Positions 18,043 to 27,322 are shown, counted from the stretch's first letter. The stretch: DNA of 64,000 nt from Nonomuraea fuscirosea (GCF_003001935.1 NZ_PVNG01000019.1:186001-250000); one strand, 5' to 3'. Program-made: numbers and translations. Notes: generated by a model not told the origin, from the sequence alone.

Positions 18043-21000
18043 ATGCATGACGACCGTGCCCTGGTCGAAGCCCGTCTGAAGCGTGTCCTTGACGAGCGGA
18101 TCCGCCCGGCGATCTATCCCGAGTCCGTACCGCTGGAGATCTCCGTGTGGCACGCGCCCGGCGAGCCCGTCCCGGTGGCGGAGGGCCTGGCCGCGACGCC
18201 CGGCCCGATCGCGGTCGGAGACCCGTGGGGCCCGCCGTGGAGCACGAGCTGGTTCACCGTGACCGGCACCGTGCCGCGGGAGTGGAGCGGGAAGATCGTG
18301 GAGGCGATCCTGGACCTGGGCTTCGACCCGGGGAAGGTCGGCTTCCAGTGTGAGGGCCTGGTCTACCGCCCCGACGGCACGCCGGTGAAGTCGCTCAACC
18401 CGCGCACGCCGTGGGTGCGGATCGGCTCTCCGGCCGGCGGTGGCGAGGAGGTGCGCCTGCACATCGAGGCCGCCTCCAACCCGGTCATCCTCGACTACCA
18501 CCCCTTCCTGCCGACCCAGCTGGGCGACAAGGAGACGGCCGGCTCCGACCCGCTCTACCGGCTGGGCCGGATGGAGCTGGCCGTCTTCGACAAGACGGTA
18601 TGGGAGCTGGTCATGGACCTGGAGGTGCTGGGCGAGCTCATGCTGGAGCTGCCCGCCGACAGCGGCCGGCGTCTCGAGATCCTGCGCGCGGTGAACCGGG
18701 CCCTGGACGCGGTCGACCTTCAGGACGTGGGCGGCAGCGCGGAGGCCGCCAGGGCCGAGCTGACCGGGGTGCTGTCGTCGCCCGCGGTGCCGTCCGCGCA
18801 CCGGGTCACCGCCGTCGGGCACGCCCACATCGACTCGGCCTGGCTGTGGCCGCTGCGCGAGACCGTGCGCAAGGTGGCCCGCACCGCCTCCAACATGACC
18901 GCGCTGCTGGAGGACGAGCCCGACTTCGTCTTCGCCATGTCACAGGCGCAGCAGTGGGCCTGGATCAAGGAGCACCGGCCCGAGGTGTGGGCGAAGGTGA
19001 CCAAGGCGGTGGCGGCCGGGCGGTTCGTCCCGACGGGCGGCATGTGGGTGGAGTCCGACACGAACATGCCCGGCTCCGAGGCCATGGCCAGGCAGTTCGT
19101 GCACGGCAAGCGGTTCTTCATCGACGAGTTCGGGGTGGACAACGAGGAGGTGTGGCTGCCGGACACGTTCGGGTTCGCCGCCGGCCTGCCGCAGATCATC
19201 AAGGCGGCGGGGGCGAAGCGGCTGCTCACGCAGAAGATCTCGTGGAGCCAGACGAACACGTTCCCGCACCACACGTTCCTGTGGGAGGGCATCGACGGCA
19301 CCCGCGTCTTCACCCACTTCCCGCCGGTCGACACCTACAACTGCTCGATGACCGGCCGCGAGCTCGCCCACGCCGCGCGCAACTTCAAGGACAAGGGCGT
19401 GGCCCGCCACTCCCTGGCCCCGACCGGGTACGGCGACGGCGGCGGCGGCACGACGCGGGAGATGGTGGCCAAGGCGGCCAGGGTCCGCGACCTGGAGGGC
19501 TCGCCCCGGGTCGAGTGGAACACGCCCGACCACTTCTTCGCCGCGGCCGAGGCCGAGTACCCGAACCCGCCGGTGTGGGTCGGCGAGCTCTACCTGGAGC
19601 TGCACCGGGCCACGCTGACCAGCCAGGCCAAGACCAAGCAGGGCAACCGGCGCAGCGAGGCGCTGCTGCGCGAGGCCGAGCTGTGGGCGGCCACGGCGGC
19701 CGTGCGCGCCGGGGCCGAGTATCCCTACCAGGCGCTGGACCGGATCTGGAAGACGGTGCTGCTGCACCAGTTCCACGACATCCTGCCGGGGTCGTCGATC
19801 GCGTGGGTGCACCGGGAGGCGCGCAGGACGTACGAGCTGGTGGCGGAGGAGCTCAACGCGATCATCGACGGCGCCCAGCGGGCCCTGGCGGGCGATGCGG
19901 CGGGTGATGCGTCCCGTGGCACCCTGGTCTTCAACGGCGCCCCGCACGCCCGCGCCGGCGTCCCGGCGGGCGGCGCCGCGCCGGCGGCCACGGGAGCGGG
20001 CACCGAGGCGCGGTCCCGCGAGGGCGGCGGCTACGTCCTGGCCGACGACCGGCTCCAGGTGGAGATCGACGGCCGCGGGCTGGTCGTCTCGGCCGTCGAC
20101 CGCAGCAGCGGCAGGGAGACGGTCCCCCAGGGCCGTCCGGCCAACCTGCTGCAGCTCCACCCCGACTTCCCCAACAAGTGGGACGCCTGGGACGTGGACG
20201 AGTTCTACCGCAACACCGGCACCGACCTCACCGACGCCGACGAGGTGCGCCTCGACGGGGACGCGGTCGTGGTCAGGCGCTCGTTCGGCGACTCGTCGGT
20301 GACCCAGCGGCTCACGCTCGTCCAAGGGCGGCTGGAGATCGAGACGGAGGTCGACTGGCACGAGCGGGAGAAGTTCCTCAAGCTGGCCTTCCCGCTGGAC
20401 GTGCGCGCCGACCGGTACGCCTCCGAGAGCCAGTTCGGCCACGTCTACCGCGCCACCCACACCAACACGAGCTGGGAGGCGGCCAAGTTCGAGGCGTGCA
20501 ACCACCGCTTCGTGCACCTGGAGGAGCCCGGTTGGGGCGTGGCCCTGGTCAACGACTCCACCTACGGCCACGACGTCACCCGCGACGTGGACGAGACGGG
20601 CACGACGACGACGCTGCGCGCCTCGCTGCTGCGCGCCCCGCGCTTCCCCGACCCGGAGACCGACCAGGGCGTGCACCGGTTCCGTCACGCGCTCGTCCCC
20701 GGCGCGACGATCGGCGACGCGGTGCGTGAGGGCTGGTTCATCAACCAGCCCGAGCGCAGGGTGCCCGGCGGCGCCGAGGTCGCGCCGCTGGTCCGGGTGG
20801 ACGACGACGCCGTCGTGGTGAGCGCGGTCAAGCTGGCCGACGACGGGAGCGGCGACGTGGTCGTCCGCTTCCACGAGTCCACCGGCGGCCGCGCGGCCAC
20901 CACGCTGCGGGCCGGCTTCCCCGTGGCGGAGGTCGTCACCACCGACCTGCTGGAGCGGCCGACCGGCGAGCCGCAGCGCCCCGGGGACGCCATCCCCGTG

Positions 21001-21048
21001 ACGCTGCGGCCGTTCGAGCTGGTCACGCTGCGGATCAAGCGCGCGTAG
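18043..21048 (+). CDS. Alpha-mannosidase, glycoside hydrolase family 38
   Basis: 1001-residue GH38 exo-alpha-mannosidase, probably cytoplasmic since no signal peptide is visible. A beta-rich N-terminal region is followed from about residue 255 by the (beta/alpha) catalytic domain. VGHAHIDSAWLWPLRET (about 258-273) carries the zinc His/Asp pair, and EVWLPDTFGFAAGLPQI (about 370) the nucleophile Asp region. ILHQFHDILPGSSIAWVHRE-type residues (LLHQFHDILPGSSIAWVHRE, about 573) complete the zinc/+1 site. Ribosome site GGAGAGG precedes the ATG. Last gene of the importer operon; it trims imported mannosides to mannose. Confidence 0.95.
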   Translation: MHDDRALVEARLKRVLDERIRPAIYPESVPLEISVWHAPGEPVPVAEGLAATPGPIAVGDPWGPPWSTSWFTVTGTVPREWSGKIVEAILDLGFDPGKVGFQCEGLVYRPDGTPVKSLNPRTPWVRIGSPAGGGEEVRLHIEAASNPVILDYHPFLPTQLGDKETAGSDPLYRLGRMELAVFDKTVWELVMDLEVLGELMLELPADSGRRLEILRAVNRALDAVDLQDVGGSAEAARAELTGVLSSPAVPSAHRVTAVGHAHIDSAWLWPLRETVRKVARTASNMTALLEDEPDFVFAMSQAQQWAWIKEHRPEVWAKVTKAVAAGRFVPTGGMWVESDTNMPGSEAMARQFVHGKRFFIDEFGVDNEEVWLPDTFGFAAGLPQIIKAAGAKRLLTQKISWSQTNTFPHHTFLWEGIDGTRVFTHFPPVDTYNCSMTGRELAHAARNFKDKGVARHSLAPTGYGDGGGGTTREMVAKAARVRDLEGSPRVEWNTPDHFFAAAEAEYPNPPVWVGELYLELHRATLTSQAKTKQGNRRSEALLREAELWAATAAVRAGAEYPYQALDRIWKTVLLHQFHDILPGSSIAWVHREARRTYELVAEELNAIIDGAQRALAGDAAGDASRGTLVFNGAPHARAGVPAGGAAPAATGAGTEARSREGGGYVLADDRLQVEIDGRGLVVSAVDRSSGRETVPQGRPANLLQLHPDFPNKWDAWDVDEFYRNTGTDLTDADEVRLDGDAVVVRRSFGDSSVTQRLTLVQGRLEIETEVDWHEREKFLKLAFPLDVRADRYASESQFGHVYRATHTNTSWEAAKFEACNHRFVHLEEPGWGVALVNDSTYGHDVTRDVDETGTTTTLRASLLRAPRFPDPETDQGVHRFRHALVPGATIGDAVREGWFINQPERRVPGGAEVAPLVRVDDDAVVVSAVKLADDGSGDVVVRFHESTGGRAATTLRAGFPVAEVVTTDLLERPTGEPQRPGDAIPVTLRPFELVTLRIKRA

Positions 21049-21054
21049 CACCCG

Positions 21055-21590
21055 CTACTCGCGTACGCTGCCCTCCGTGAGTCCGGCGCGCCAGAACCGC
21101 TGCAGCGCGCCGGACAGCACGATCAGCGGGATCACCGACACCGGCGAGCCCGGTCTCCAGCGCGTCGACCAGGGTGCTCCTGCCGCTGAGCGCGTCCTCG
21201 ACGCGGTCACTGAGGATCTTGACCGTGTCGTCGAACGCCGGCCACCACACCCAGCCCTTGGGCACCTGGTTGGAGGAGGCGGTGCACAGCCCGGCCGTCC
21301 GCTGCCCGCCGAGGAACGCCGACGGCTTGGTCAGCTGCGGGTCGGACATGCCGGAGACGGCCGCGGGCCGGCCGTAGCCGCTCTTGGTCAGCGTCTCGAC
21401 GCTGCCCGGGTCGCGCTTGATCCACAGCGCGAAGTCCACCGCCTCGCGCGGGTGCTCGCATCTGATGTCCCACTTCTTCAGCAAGTCCTCCCGGTAGTAG
21501 AGCGCCATGGGCCCGGTCGCCTGCGGCACCGCGTAGGTGCCGCCCTCGCGGCCAGGACGAGGAGAGGGACCCTCAGCCGATGTGGCCGAG
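21055..21590 (-). pseudogene. Collapsed sugar-ABC locus: substrate-binding protein fused to permease tail
   Basis: Read on the minus strand, sequence upstream of and including VPQATGPMALYYREDLLKKW is an internal piece of a CUT1 substrate-binding protein. It jumps directly to that protein's C-terminal part (HPREAVDFALWIKRDPGSVE through AFDDTVKILSDRVEDALSG). It then jumps in another frame to a permease C-terminus (SVIPLIVLSGALQRFWRAGL ending in TEGSVRE and a stop at 21055). Roughly the middle of the binding protein and nearly all permease sequence are gone. No start or signal peptide remains. It is a relic of a third CUT1 system. Confidence 0.7.
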
Positions 21591-21594
21591 TTTT

Positions 21595-21612
21595 CCTAAA
21601 ATATGATTTATC
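21595..21612. promoter_or_regulatory. AT-rich former promoter/operator between two relics
   Basis: TAAAATATGATTTATC is a sharp AT-rich island in GC-rich sequence. It lies exactly between the divergent relics of the binding-protein gene (minus) and the GntR gene (plus), where their shared regulatory region would have been. Confidence 0.35.
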
Positions 21613-21623
21613 ACCGTCGGGTT

Positions 21624-21891
21624 GTCGGAGGGAGCGGCGATTTCGCGGGCACGGGGCAGCTTGACCCCGTCGAGCTGGGCCGGCGCTACGACACCAGCCA
21701 CACGGTGGTCAGGGATCGCCGCGGCGCTGTCGGCCCGTGACCGGCTCGTGCACTCGGCAGGGGAGCGGCGGGGCTTCGGGGCGACGCACCGCGCCGTGCT
21801 GGACGCCGTACGCGAGGGTGATCCCGACGCGGCCGAGACGGCCATGCGGGACCTGCTGGCGCAGGCCGGGCGGGACGAGGCCGCACTCTAG
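21624..21891 (+). pseudogene. Collapsed GntR/FCD-family regulator
   Basis: Two pieces of one GntR regulator survive. DFAGTGQLDPVELGRRYDTS with HTVVR (winged-helix recognition region, about 21640-21710) is followed, after loss of the central part and a frame change, by LSARDRLVHSAGERRGFGAT and HRAVLDAVREGDPDAAETAM (C-terminal FCD domain, ending at 21891). It is divergent from the collapsed ABC locus, so it was probably that locus's regulator. Confidence 0.65.
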
Positions 21892-21900
21892 CCTCGGCCG

Positions 21901-21960
21901 CCGAAAGCCGCCGAAAGCCGCCGAAAGCCGCCGAAAGCCGCCGAAAGCCGCCGAAAGCCG
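21901..21960. repeat. Six perfect 10-bp tandem repeats
   Basis: CCGAAAGCCG is repeated six times without change, with degenerate units on both sides (to about 21980). It lies between the GntR relic and the end of the ROK regulator gene. Confidence 0.95.
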
Positions 21961-21989
21961 CCGGAGCCGCCGGAAGCCGCCGAGCGGGC

Positions 21990-23171
21990 TCAGCCGCTGA
22001 GCAGGGTGCCCAGGCGGGGTGCGTACGTGGCGTGGAAGACCAGCGACGCGGCGCCGATCGCGGCGGCGTCGGCCGCGATCGGCGAGGTCTCCACCCGGAC
22101 CGGATGCAGCCGCCGGGCCAGCGAGCGGCTCGACACCGCCCGCGCGATCACCTCGCGGTAGATCTCCCCGACCTCCCGCAGCGCGGGCCCGCCCAGCACG
22201 AGCAGGTCGATGTCCAGCAGGTTGACCACGCTGACGGCGGCGTCGGCCAGCCGTTCCGCCACCCGTTCGATCACCCGGAGGGCGGCCGGCTCGCCGCTCG
22301 CCGCCGCCGCGCAGATGGCGGCGTGGTCGCGCAGGCCGCCCATGGCCGCCTCGATGGCGCTCGGGCAGCACACGGCCTCCACGCACCCCCGGTTGCCGCA
22401 GTAGCACCCGGGGCCCTGCGGGTCGACCGTCATGTGCCCGAACTCGGCCGCGTTCAGCGACCTGCCCCGGTAGACCTGGTTGTCCAGGAAGAGCCCGCCG
22501 CCGATGCCGGTGCCCAGGTAGAGGTAGGCGAAGCTGGGCGTGGAGCGGGCGATGCCGGCCCACCGCTCGCCGATCGCCGCCGCCGTGGCGTCGTTGTCGA
22601 CGGTCACGGGGAAGCCGGTGTACTCGCGCAGCAGCGCCCTGATCGGCACCCGGTCCCAGTGCGCCAGCCGGGGCGGCGAGACCATCACGCCGTCCTCGTC
22701 CAGCGGCCCCGGGCAGGCCAGCCCCACCCCGAGCACCTTGCCGTCCGGCACCCCCGCCTCGCGCAGGATCCGCCGGGCCGCCCTGGCCATCTGCCTGACC
22801 ACGCCGTCCGGCCTGGCGCCGGGACGGACCGGCAGGTGCAACCGGGCGACCGGCCGCCCGGCCAGGTCGGCCAGCACGCACGACAGCGCCTTCGGATCGA
22901 AGTGCACGCCCACGGCGTAGCCGGCCTCGGCCGACACCCGCAGGATGGTGGGCCTCTTGCCACCCCTCGACGGCGCGGAGCCGTCCTCGACGACCAGGCC
23001 CTCCTCCAGCAGTCTGCGCACGATGACGGAGACCGTCTGGGCGGTCAGCCCGGTCATCGCGGCGATGCGGACACGACTGATCCCGTCCGAGGCCTGGATC
23101 GTCTCCAGGACCACGGAACGGTTGTAGCTCCCCACCTTCGGCAGGTTTGTCCCCTGCTGCATGTGAGACAT
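21990..23171 (-). CDS. ROK family transcriptional regulator
   Basis: 393-residue sugar-responsive repressor. An N-terminal winged helix-turn-helix (SRVRIAAMTGLTAQTVSVIV, about 33-52) is joined to a sugar-kinase-like ROK domain (about 85-390) with LGVGLACPGPLDEDGVMVSP, a glycine-rich YLGTGIGGGLFLDNQVYRG segment and the zinc motif CYCGNRGCVEAVC. The start is the ATG at 23171 in front of the HTH. It is divergent from a CUT1 importer, with an intergenic palindrome, so it most likely represses that importer and itself. Confidence 0.93.
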   Translation of the reverse strand: MSHMQQGTNLPKVGSYNRSVVLETIQASDGISRVRIAAMTGLTAQTVSVIVRRLLEEGLVVEDGSAPSRGGKRPTILRVSAEAGYAVGVHFDPKALSCVLADLAGRPVARLHLPVRPGARPDGVVRQMARAARRILREAGVPDGKVLGVGLACPGPLDEDGVMVSPPRLAHWDRVPIRALLREYTGFPVTVDNDATAAAIGERWAGIARSTPSFAYLYLGTGIGGGLFLDNQVYRGRSLNAAEFGHMTVDPQGPGCYCGNRGCVEAVCCPSAIEAAMGGLRDHAAICAAAASGEPAALRVIERVAERLADAAVSVVNLLDIDLLVLGGPALREVGEIYREVIARAVSSRSLARRLHPVRVETSPIAADAAAIGAASLVFHATYAPRLGTLLSG

Positions 23172-23193
23172 ATCACCACAGAGTGTTGACTTA

Positions 23194-23212
23194 GTAAATC
23201 AAATAGATTTAC
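23194..23212. promoter_or_regulatory. Inverted-repeat operator for the ROK regulator
   Basis: GTAAATC and GATTTAC form a perfect 7-bp inverted repeat around AAATA. It lies 22 bp before the ROK start and 38 bp before the divergent binding-protein start. A TTGACT (23186-23191) just beside it may be the -35 box of the importer operon, placing the site over the promoter. Confidence 0.65.
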
Positions 23213-23250
23213 GTTTCTCCGCAACCCGAAGGAAACACAGGGGAGCCCTG

Positions 23251-24615
23251 ATGAGACCCAAGCTGGCCGGATCCCTCCTGCTTTTGACAGCGCTGACAGC
23301 AGCCGGTTGCGGAGGTGGCGACGCCCCGGAGAGCTCCTCCGGCGCCAAGGAACTCGAAGTCCTCTACAAGGTCGAGCCGACGTGGCCGCATCTGGAGAAG
23401 ATGCTCACCGACGCCAAGAAGCAGTACGAAGCCGCCCACCCCGGCATCACCCTCAAGCTGACCCCGGTGCAGGGCAACAACGAGGCGTACTACACCAAGC
23501 TGGCGCTGCTCAACCGCTCGCCCGACTCGGCGCCCGACGTCTACTTCCACGACACGTTCCAGGTCAACGCGGACGTCGCGGCCGGCAAGCTGGCCCCGCT
23601 CGACGACTATCTGGCCAAGTGGCCCGACTGGAGCAGCCAGTTCCCCGACTCGGTCAAGCAGGCCGCCAAGGGCGGCGACGGCAAGATCTACGGCGTGCCC
23701 ATCAGCACCGACACCCGCGGCCTCTGGTACAGCAAGGACGTCCTGACCAAGGCCGGCCTGCCGGTCCCGTGGGAGCCGAAGACGTGGAACGACGTCCTCA
23801 CCGCCGCCCGCACGATCAAGCAGAAGGTGCCGGACGCCATCCCGTTCAGCATGTACTCCACGAAGATCCACGGCGAGGCGTCGACCATGCAGGGCTTCGA
23901 GATGCTCCTGTACGGCACCCAGGGCGGCACCCTGTACGACGACGCCCAGAAGAAGTGGGTGGCCGGCGGCAAGAACTTCACCGACGCCCTGACCTTCATC
24001 AACACCATCTACCGCGAGAACCTCGGCCCCAAGCTGTCCGACGCGCACAACGCCAAGCTCGCCGACAAGATCAACTGGGAGTGGTTCCCCAAGGCCAAGC
24101 TCGGCATCGCCCTGGACGGCGCCTGGGCCTCGGGCGCGTGGAAGCCGACCAGCACCAAGCCGTGGCCCGAGTGGAAGGACAAGCTCGGCTGGACGCCCAT
24201 GCCGACGCAGAACGGCGAGGAGCCCGGCGCGGTCAGCATGTCCGGCGGCTGGGTCATGGCGATGAGCTCCTACACCAAGCTCAAGCAGGAGGCGTTCGAC
24301 TTCATCACGGTCGCCACCAACAAGGAGAACTCCATGACGTACTCGGTGAGCACGGGCGACCTGGCTCCCCGCAAGGACGTCGCGGCCGATCCGAAGTACA
24401 GCGCCGACAACCCGAGCGTGAAGTTCTGGACCGACCTGGCGTCCGTGACGCACTACCGGCCGGCGTACGAGGAGTACCCGAAGGTGTCGGCGCAGATCCA
24501 GGAGGCCATGGAGGCGGTCACCACCGGCGCCCAGACGCCTGAGGAGGCCACCGCGGCCTACGCCAAGGCGTTGCCCTCCGTCGTCGGCGGCCCGGACAAG
24601 GTCCTCGCACGATGA
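23251..24615 (+). CDS. Sugar ABC transporter substrate-binding lipoprotein (CUT1)
   Basis: 454-residue extracellular binding protein with a lipoprotein signal (LLLLTALTAAGCGGGD). Family-1 SBP features include HPGITLKLTPVQGNNEAYYT, SPDSAPDVYFHDTFQVNADV and GVPISTDTRGLWYSKDVLTK. GGGGAG precedes the ATG. It starts a three-gene importer operon divergent from the ROK regulator and overlaps the first permease by 4 bases (ATGA). The sugar is unknown; no glycosidase is attached to this operon. Confidence 0.92.
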   Translation: MRPKLAGSLLLLTALTAAGCGGGDAPESSSGAKELEVLYKVEPTWPHLEKMLTDAKKQYEAAHPGITLKLTPVQGNNEAYYTKLALLNRSPDSAPDVYFHDTFQVNADVAAGKLAPLDDYLAKWPDWSSQFPDSVKQAAKGGDGKIYGVPISTDTRGLWYSKDVLTKAGLPVPWEPKTWNDVLTAARTIKQKVPDAIPFSMYSTKIHGEASTMQGFEMLLYGTQGGTLYDDAQKKWVAGGKNFTDALTFINTIYRENLGPKLSDAHNAKLADKINWEWFPKAKLGIALDGAWASGAWKPTSTKPWPEWKDKLGWTPMPTQNGEEPGAVSMSGGWVMAMSSYTKLKQEAFDFITVATNKENSMTYSVSTGDLAPRKDVAADPKYSADNPSVKFWTDLASVTHYRPAYEEYPKVSAQIQEAMEAVTTGAQTPEEATAAYAKALPSVVGGPDKVLAR

Positions 24616-25529
24616 CGGTCGCCACCGCTCCCTCCCCGTCCGTGACGGGCTCGCCGGCCGGCGGCCCGTCGCGGCGGCGGCGGGTCCTGCGCTGGCTCCT
24701 CCCGCTGGGCCCGGCGCTGGTCCTGCTGGCGATCTTCCTCGCGGGTCCCATCCTGTGGAGCGTCTACATCGCCTTCACGAACGAGACCCTGACCGGTTCG
24801 GCCTCGGTGAACTCCCAGTTCGTCGGCGTGGCCAACTTCGTCAAGCTCTTCGGCGACCCGAACTTCATCAACTCCTTCCTGCTCACGTTCATCTTCGTGA
24901 TCGGCTCGGCCGTCATCGGCCAGAACACCCTGGGCCTGATCATCGCGCTCCTCATGCGCGGGCGGGGCCGGGTCACCCGCAGCGTCGTCAACGGCGTCGT
25001 CATCGCCGCCTGGGTGATGCCCGAGGTCGTGGCGGCGGCCTGCTGGTTCTCGTTCCTGGCCGAGGACGGGACGCTCAACACCGTGCTCGGCGTCTCGCAG
25101 GAGTGGCTCTACACCGCCCCCATGCTCGCGGTCATCCTGGCCAACGTCTGGCGCGGCACGGCCTTCTCCATGCTGGTCTACTCGGCGGCCCTGTCGGAGG
25201 TGCCCGCGGACCTGGTGGAGGCCGCCGCGGTGGACGGGGCGAGCCCGGCCCGCCGGCTGCTGCACATCACGCTGCCGCTCATCCGCCGCTCCATCATGGC
25301 GAACCTGATGCTGATCACCCTGCAGACCCTGGCCAGCTTCGGCCTCATCTACGCCCTGACGGGCGGCGGGCCCGGCACGGCCAGCCAGACCACCCCGCTC
25401 TACATGTACGAGCAGGCGTTCCGCTACTTCGAGATCGGCTACGGCTCGGCCATCGCCCTGGTGATGCTGGTGATCGGCGCCCTGTTCTCGCTGGTCTACC
25501 TGCGGCTGATCAAAACGGAGGACGCGTGA
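24612..25529 (+). CDS. Sugar ABC transporter permease (MalF-type)
   Basis: 305-residue membrane permease with six segments after a Ser/Arg-rich cytoplasmic N-terminus. The ATPase-docking EAA loop reads LVEAAAVDGASPARRLLHIT. It overlaps the binding-protein stop (ATGA) and the next permease (GTGA), so all three are translationally coupled. No ATPase gene is in the operon. Confidence 0.92.
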   Translation: MTVATAPSPSVTGSPAGGPSRRRRVLRWLLPLGPALVLLAIFLAGPILWSVYIAFTNETLTGSASVNSQFVGVANFVKLFGDPNFINSFLLTFIFVIGSAVIGQNTLGLIIALLMRGRGRVTRSVVNGVVIAAWVMPEVVAAACWFSFLAEDGTLNTVLGVSQEWLYTAPMLAVILANVWRGTAFSMLVYSAALSEVPADLVEAAAVDGASPARRLLHITLPLIRRSIMANLMLITLQTLASFGLIYALTGGGPGTASQTTPLYMYEQAFRYFEIGYGSAIALVMLVIGALFSLVYLRLIKTEDA

Positions 25530-26347
25530 CGAGACTAGCCGCGAGGGGCGCGGCCAACCTGTCGCTCCTCGTCATCGCCCTGGCCTTCGTCGGCCCGTTC
25601 CTCTGGGTGGTGATCGCCTCCGTGCAGCCGGAGGCGACGCTGGCCGCCACGCCGACGCTCGCGTTCTCCCTGGACAACTTCACCGCGGTGCTGACCTGGG
25701 AGACGATCATCCTGCCGATGATCAACTCGGTGGTCATCTCCGGCTCCACGGCGATCCTGACCGTGCTGGTGGCCGGGCTGGCGGCCTACCCGCTGTCGCG
25801 CTACCAGCTGCGGTACCGCCGCCACTTCATGCTGACCCTGCTGTTCACCACCGGCCTGCCGGTGACGGCGATCCTCGTGCCGGTCTACGCCATGTTCTTC
25901 CGGTTCAACCTGTACGGCTCGGTGCCGGCGATGGTGCTCTTCCTGACCGCCAGCTCGCTGCCGTTCTCGATCTGGATGATGAAGAACTTCATGGACGGCG
26001 TGCCGATCAGCCTGGAGGAGGCCGCCTGGGTGGACGGCGCCGGCTGGGTGCAGTCGCTGCGCTCGGTGGTGGGGCCGCTGATGGCTCCCGGGATCTCGGT
26101 GGTGGCCATCTTCGTGTTCGTCGGGCAGTGGGGCAACTTCTTCGCGCCGTTCGTGCTGCTCGACACGCCGGACAAGCAGCCGGCCGCGGTCACGATCTAC
26201 ACCTTCTTCTCGCAGTACGGGCAGGTCGCCTACGGCCAGCTGGCCGCGTTCTCCATCCTCTACACGGCCCCGGCGGTGATCCTGTACGTGGCGGTCAACA
26301 AGTATCTGGCCGGCTCGTTCAACTTCGCCGGATCGGTGAAGGGGTAG
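25526..26347 (+). CDS. Sugar ABC transporter permease (MalG-type)
   Basis: 273-residue second permease of the importer. The GTG at 25526 overlaps the previous stop as GTGA; the longer in-frame reading from 24755 is antisense-like noise within the first permease and is rejected. EAA loop SLEEAAWVDGAGWVQSLRSV is present. The C-terminus AVNKYLAGSFNFAGSVKG is typical of MalG-type subunits. Last gene of the operon. Confidence 0.92.
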   Translation: MTRLAARGAANLSLLVIALAFVGPFLWVVIASVQPEATLAATPTLAFSLDNFTAVLTWETIILPMINSVVISGSTAILTVLVAGLAAYPLSRYQLRYRRHFMLTLLFTTGLPVTAILVPVYAMFFRFNLYGSVPAMVLFLTASSLPFSIWMMKNFMDGVPISLEEAAWVDGAGWVQSLRSVVGPLMAPGISVVAIFVFVGQWGNFFAPFVLLDTPDKQPAAVTIYTFFSQYGQVAYGQLAAFSILYTAPAVILYVAVNKYLAGSFNFAGSVKG

Positions 26348-26357
26348 GGGCCGCGGC

Positions 26358-27167
26358 TCACGCCGCCAGCTGGGCGCGCAGGGCCTCGGCGAACTCCGCC
26401 GGGCTGCGCAGATAGCCGACGTAATCGCCGGGCAGCTCCACCGCCTCGCGGCCGAGCAGCCCGGCGACGGCCAGCGTGGCGCGGTGCATCAGCCTGCCCT
26501 TGGTCTCGGCCCCGTACGCCGGCACGACCGGAGCCGCGCGCAGCGCCTCCGCGTCGGGGACGTAGGCGGAGAAGGGACGCAGCTCGTAGCGGCAGCTCGT
26601 CTCCATGTTGACCGTCATCCGGCCCAGCATGTCGCGCACCCACTGCGGCAGCCCGGGGTCGGGCTCGGGCGGCGCGGTGACGCCGGTCTCCTCGCCGAGC
26701 TTGCGCATCGCCGGTCCGACGCCCTCACGCTCGCACACCTCCACCGCCTCCCGCGTCATCCGCCGCCAGTGGGCCGCGTCGGGCAGCAGGTCGAAGGCGG
26801 GCGGCTCGTGCGCCACCAGCCGCCGCACCGAGGACGGGCGGCGGGCCAGCAGGTCGAGGCCGATCAGGGCGCCCGAATGGGTGGCGAACACGTCCGCCGG
26901 GCCGGCGCCTGCCGCCTCCAGCAGGCGCAGCGCGTCGTCCGCGTGCTCCTCGATCCGCTGCTCGGTGGGCGGCCCGGCGAGCGGGCTGCGGACGGCGCCG
27001 CGCCGGTCATAGGTGATCACCGTGTGGCGCCCGGCGAGGATCTCGGCCATGGGCGCGGCCATCGCGGCGTCGGCGCCGCCGCCGAGGATCACGAGCAGCA
27101 CCGGCCCTGAGCCGCGGACCTCGTAGTAGAGGCGCGCGCCCGGGACGTCGAGCATTCCGGAGTCCAT
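26358..27167 (-). CDS. Alpha/beta hydrolase
   Basis: 269-residue alpha/beta-hydrolase fold protein. It shows LLVILGGGADAAMAA (oxyanion-type glycine stretch), VITYDRRGAVRSPLAG and the nucleophile elbow ATHSGALIGLDLLARR. There G-x-S-x-G is replaced by T-H-S-G-A, still with a Ser in the elbow. The start is uncertain: the ATG at 27167 is preferred, with another at 27155; neither has a clear ribosome site. The long in-frame extension to 27512 is antisense to the protease gene. Divergent from the subtilisin gene. Substrate unknown. Confidence 0.82.
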   Translation of the reverse strand: MDSGMLDVPGARLYYEVRGSGPVLLVILGGGADAAMAAPMAEILAGRHTVITYDRRGAVRSPLAGPPTEQRIEEHADDALRLLEAAGAGPADVFATHSGALIGLDLLARRPSSVRRLVAHEPPAFDLLPDAAHWRRMTREAVEVCEREGVGPAMRKLGEETGVTAPPEPDPGLPQWVRDMLGRMTVNMETSCRYELRPFSAYVPDAEALRAAPVVPAYGAETKGRLMHRATLAVAGLLGREAVELPGDYVGYLRSPAEFAEALRAQLAA

Positions 27168-27322
27168 GGTGCGCCAACTGTAGACGGGCGGGGACCGGCC
27201 GCCAACTTCGGCTGGCGGATATACGACAAGTCGGGTTCTAGCCATGGCGATCTCATAGACACCGCAGATCAGGATGACTAGGAATGCGGTATTCGTGCTT
27301 ACCGATTCTTGGGAGGTCGTCC

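Noticed and set aside
18940-21051. 703-codon open frame on the minus strand across the alpha-mannosidase gene
   Set aside because: Antisense shadow of a GC-rich gene; the translation is compositionally biased with no domain, while the plus strand encodes a complete GH38 enzyme.
21035-21529. Intact 164-residue sugar-binding protein
   Set aside because: It lacks signal peptide and central domain and its C-terminus runs out of frame; treated as a pseudogene.
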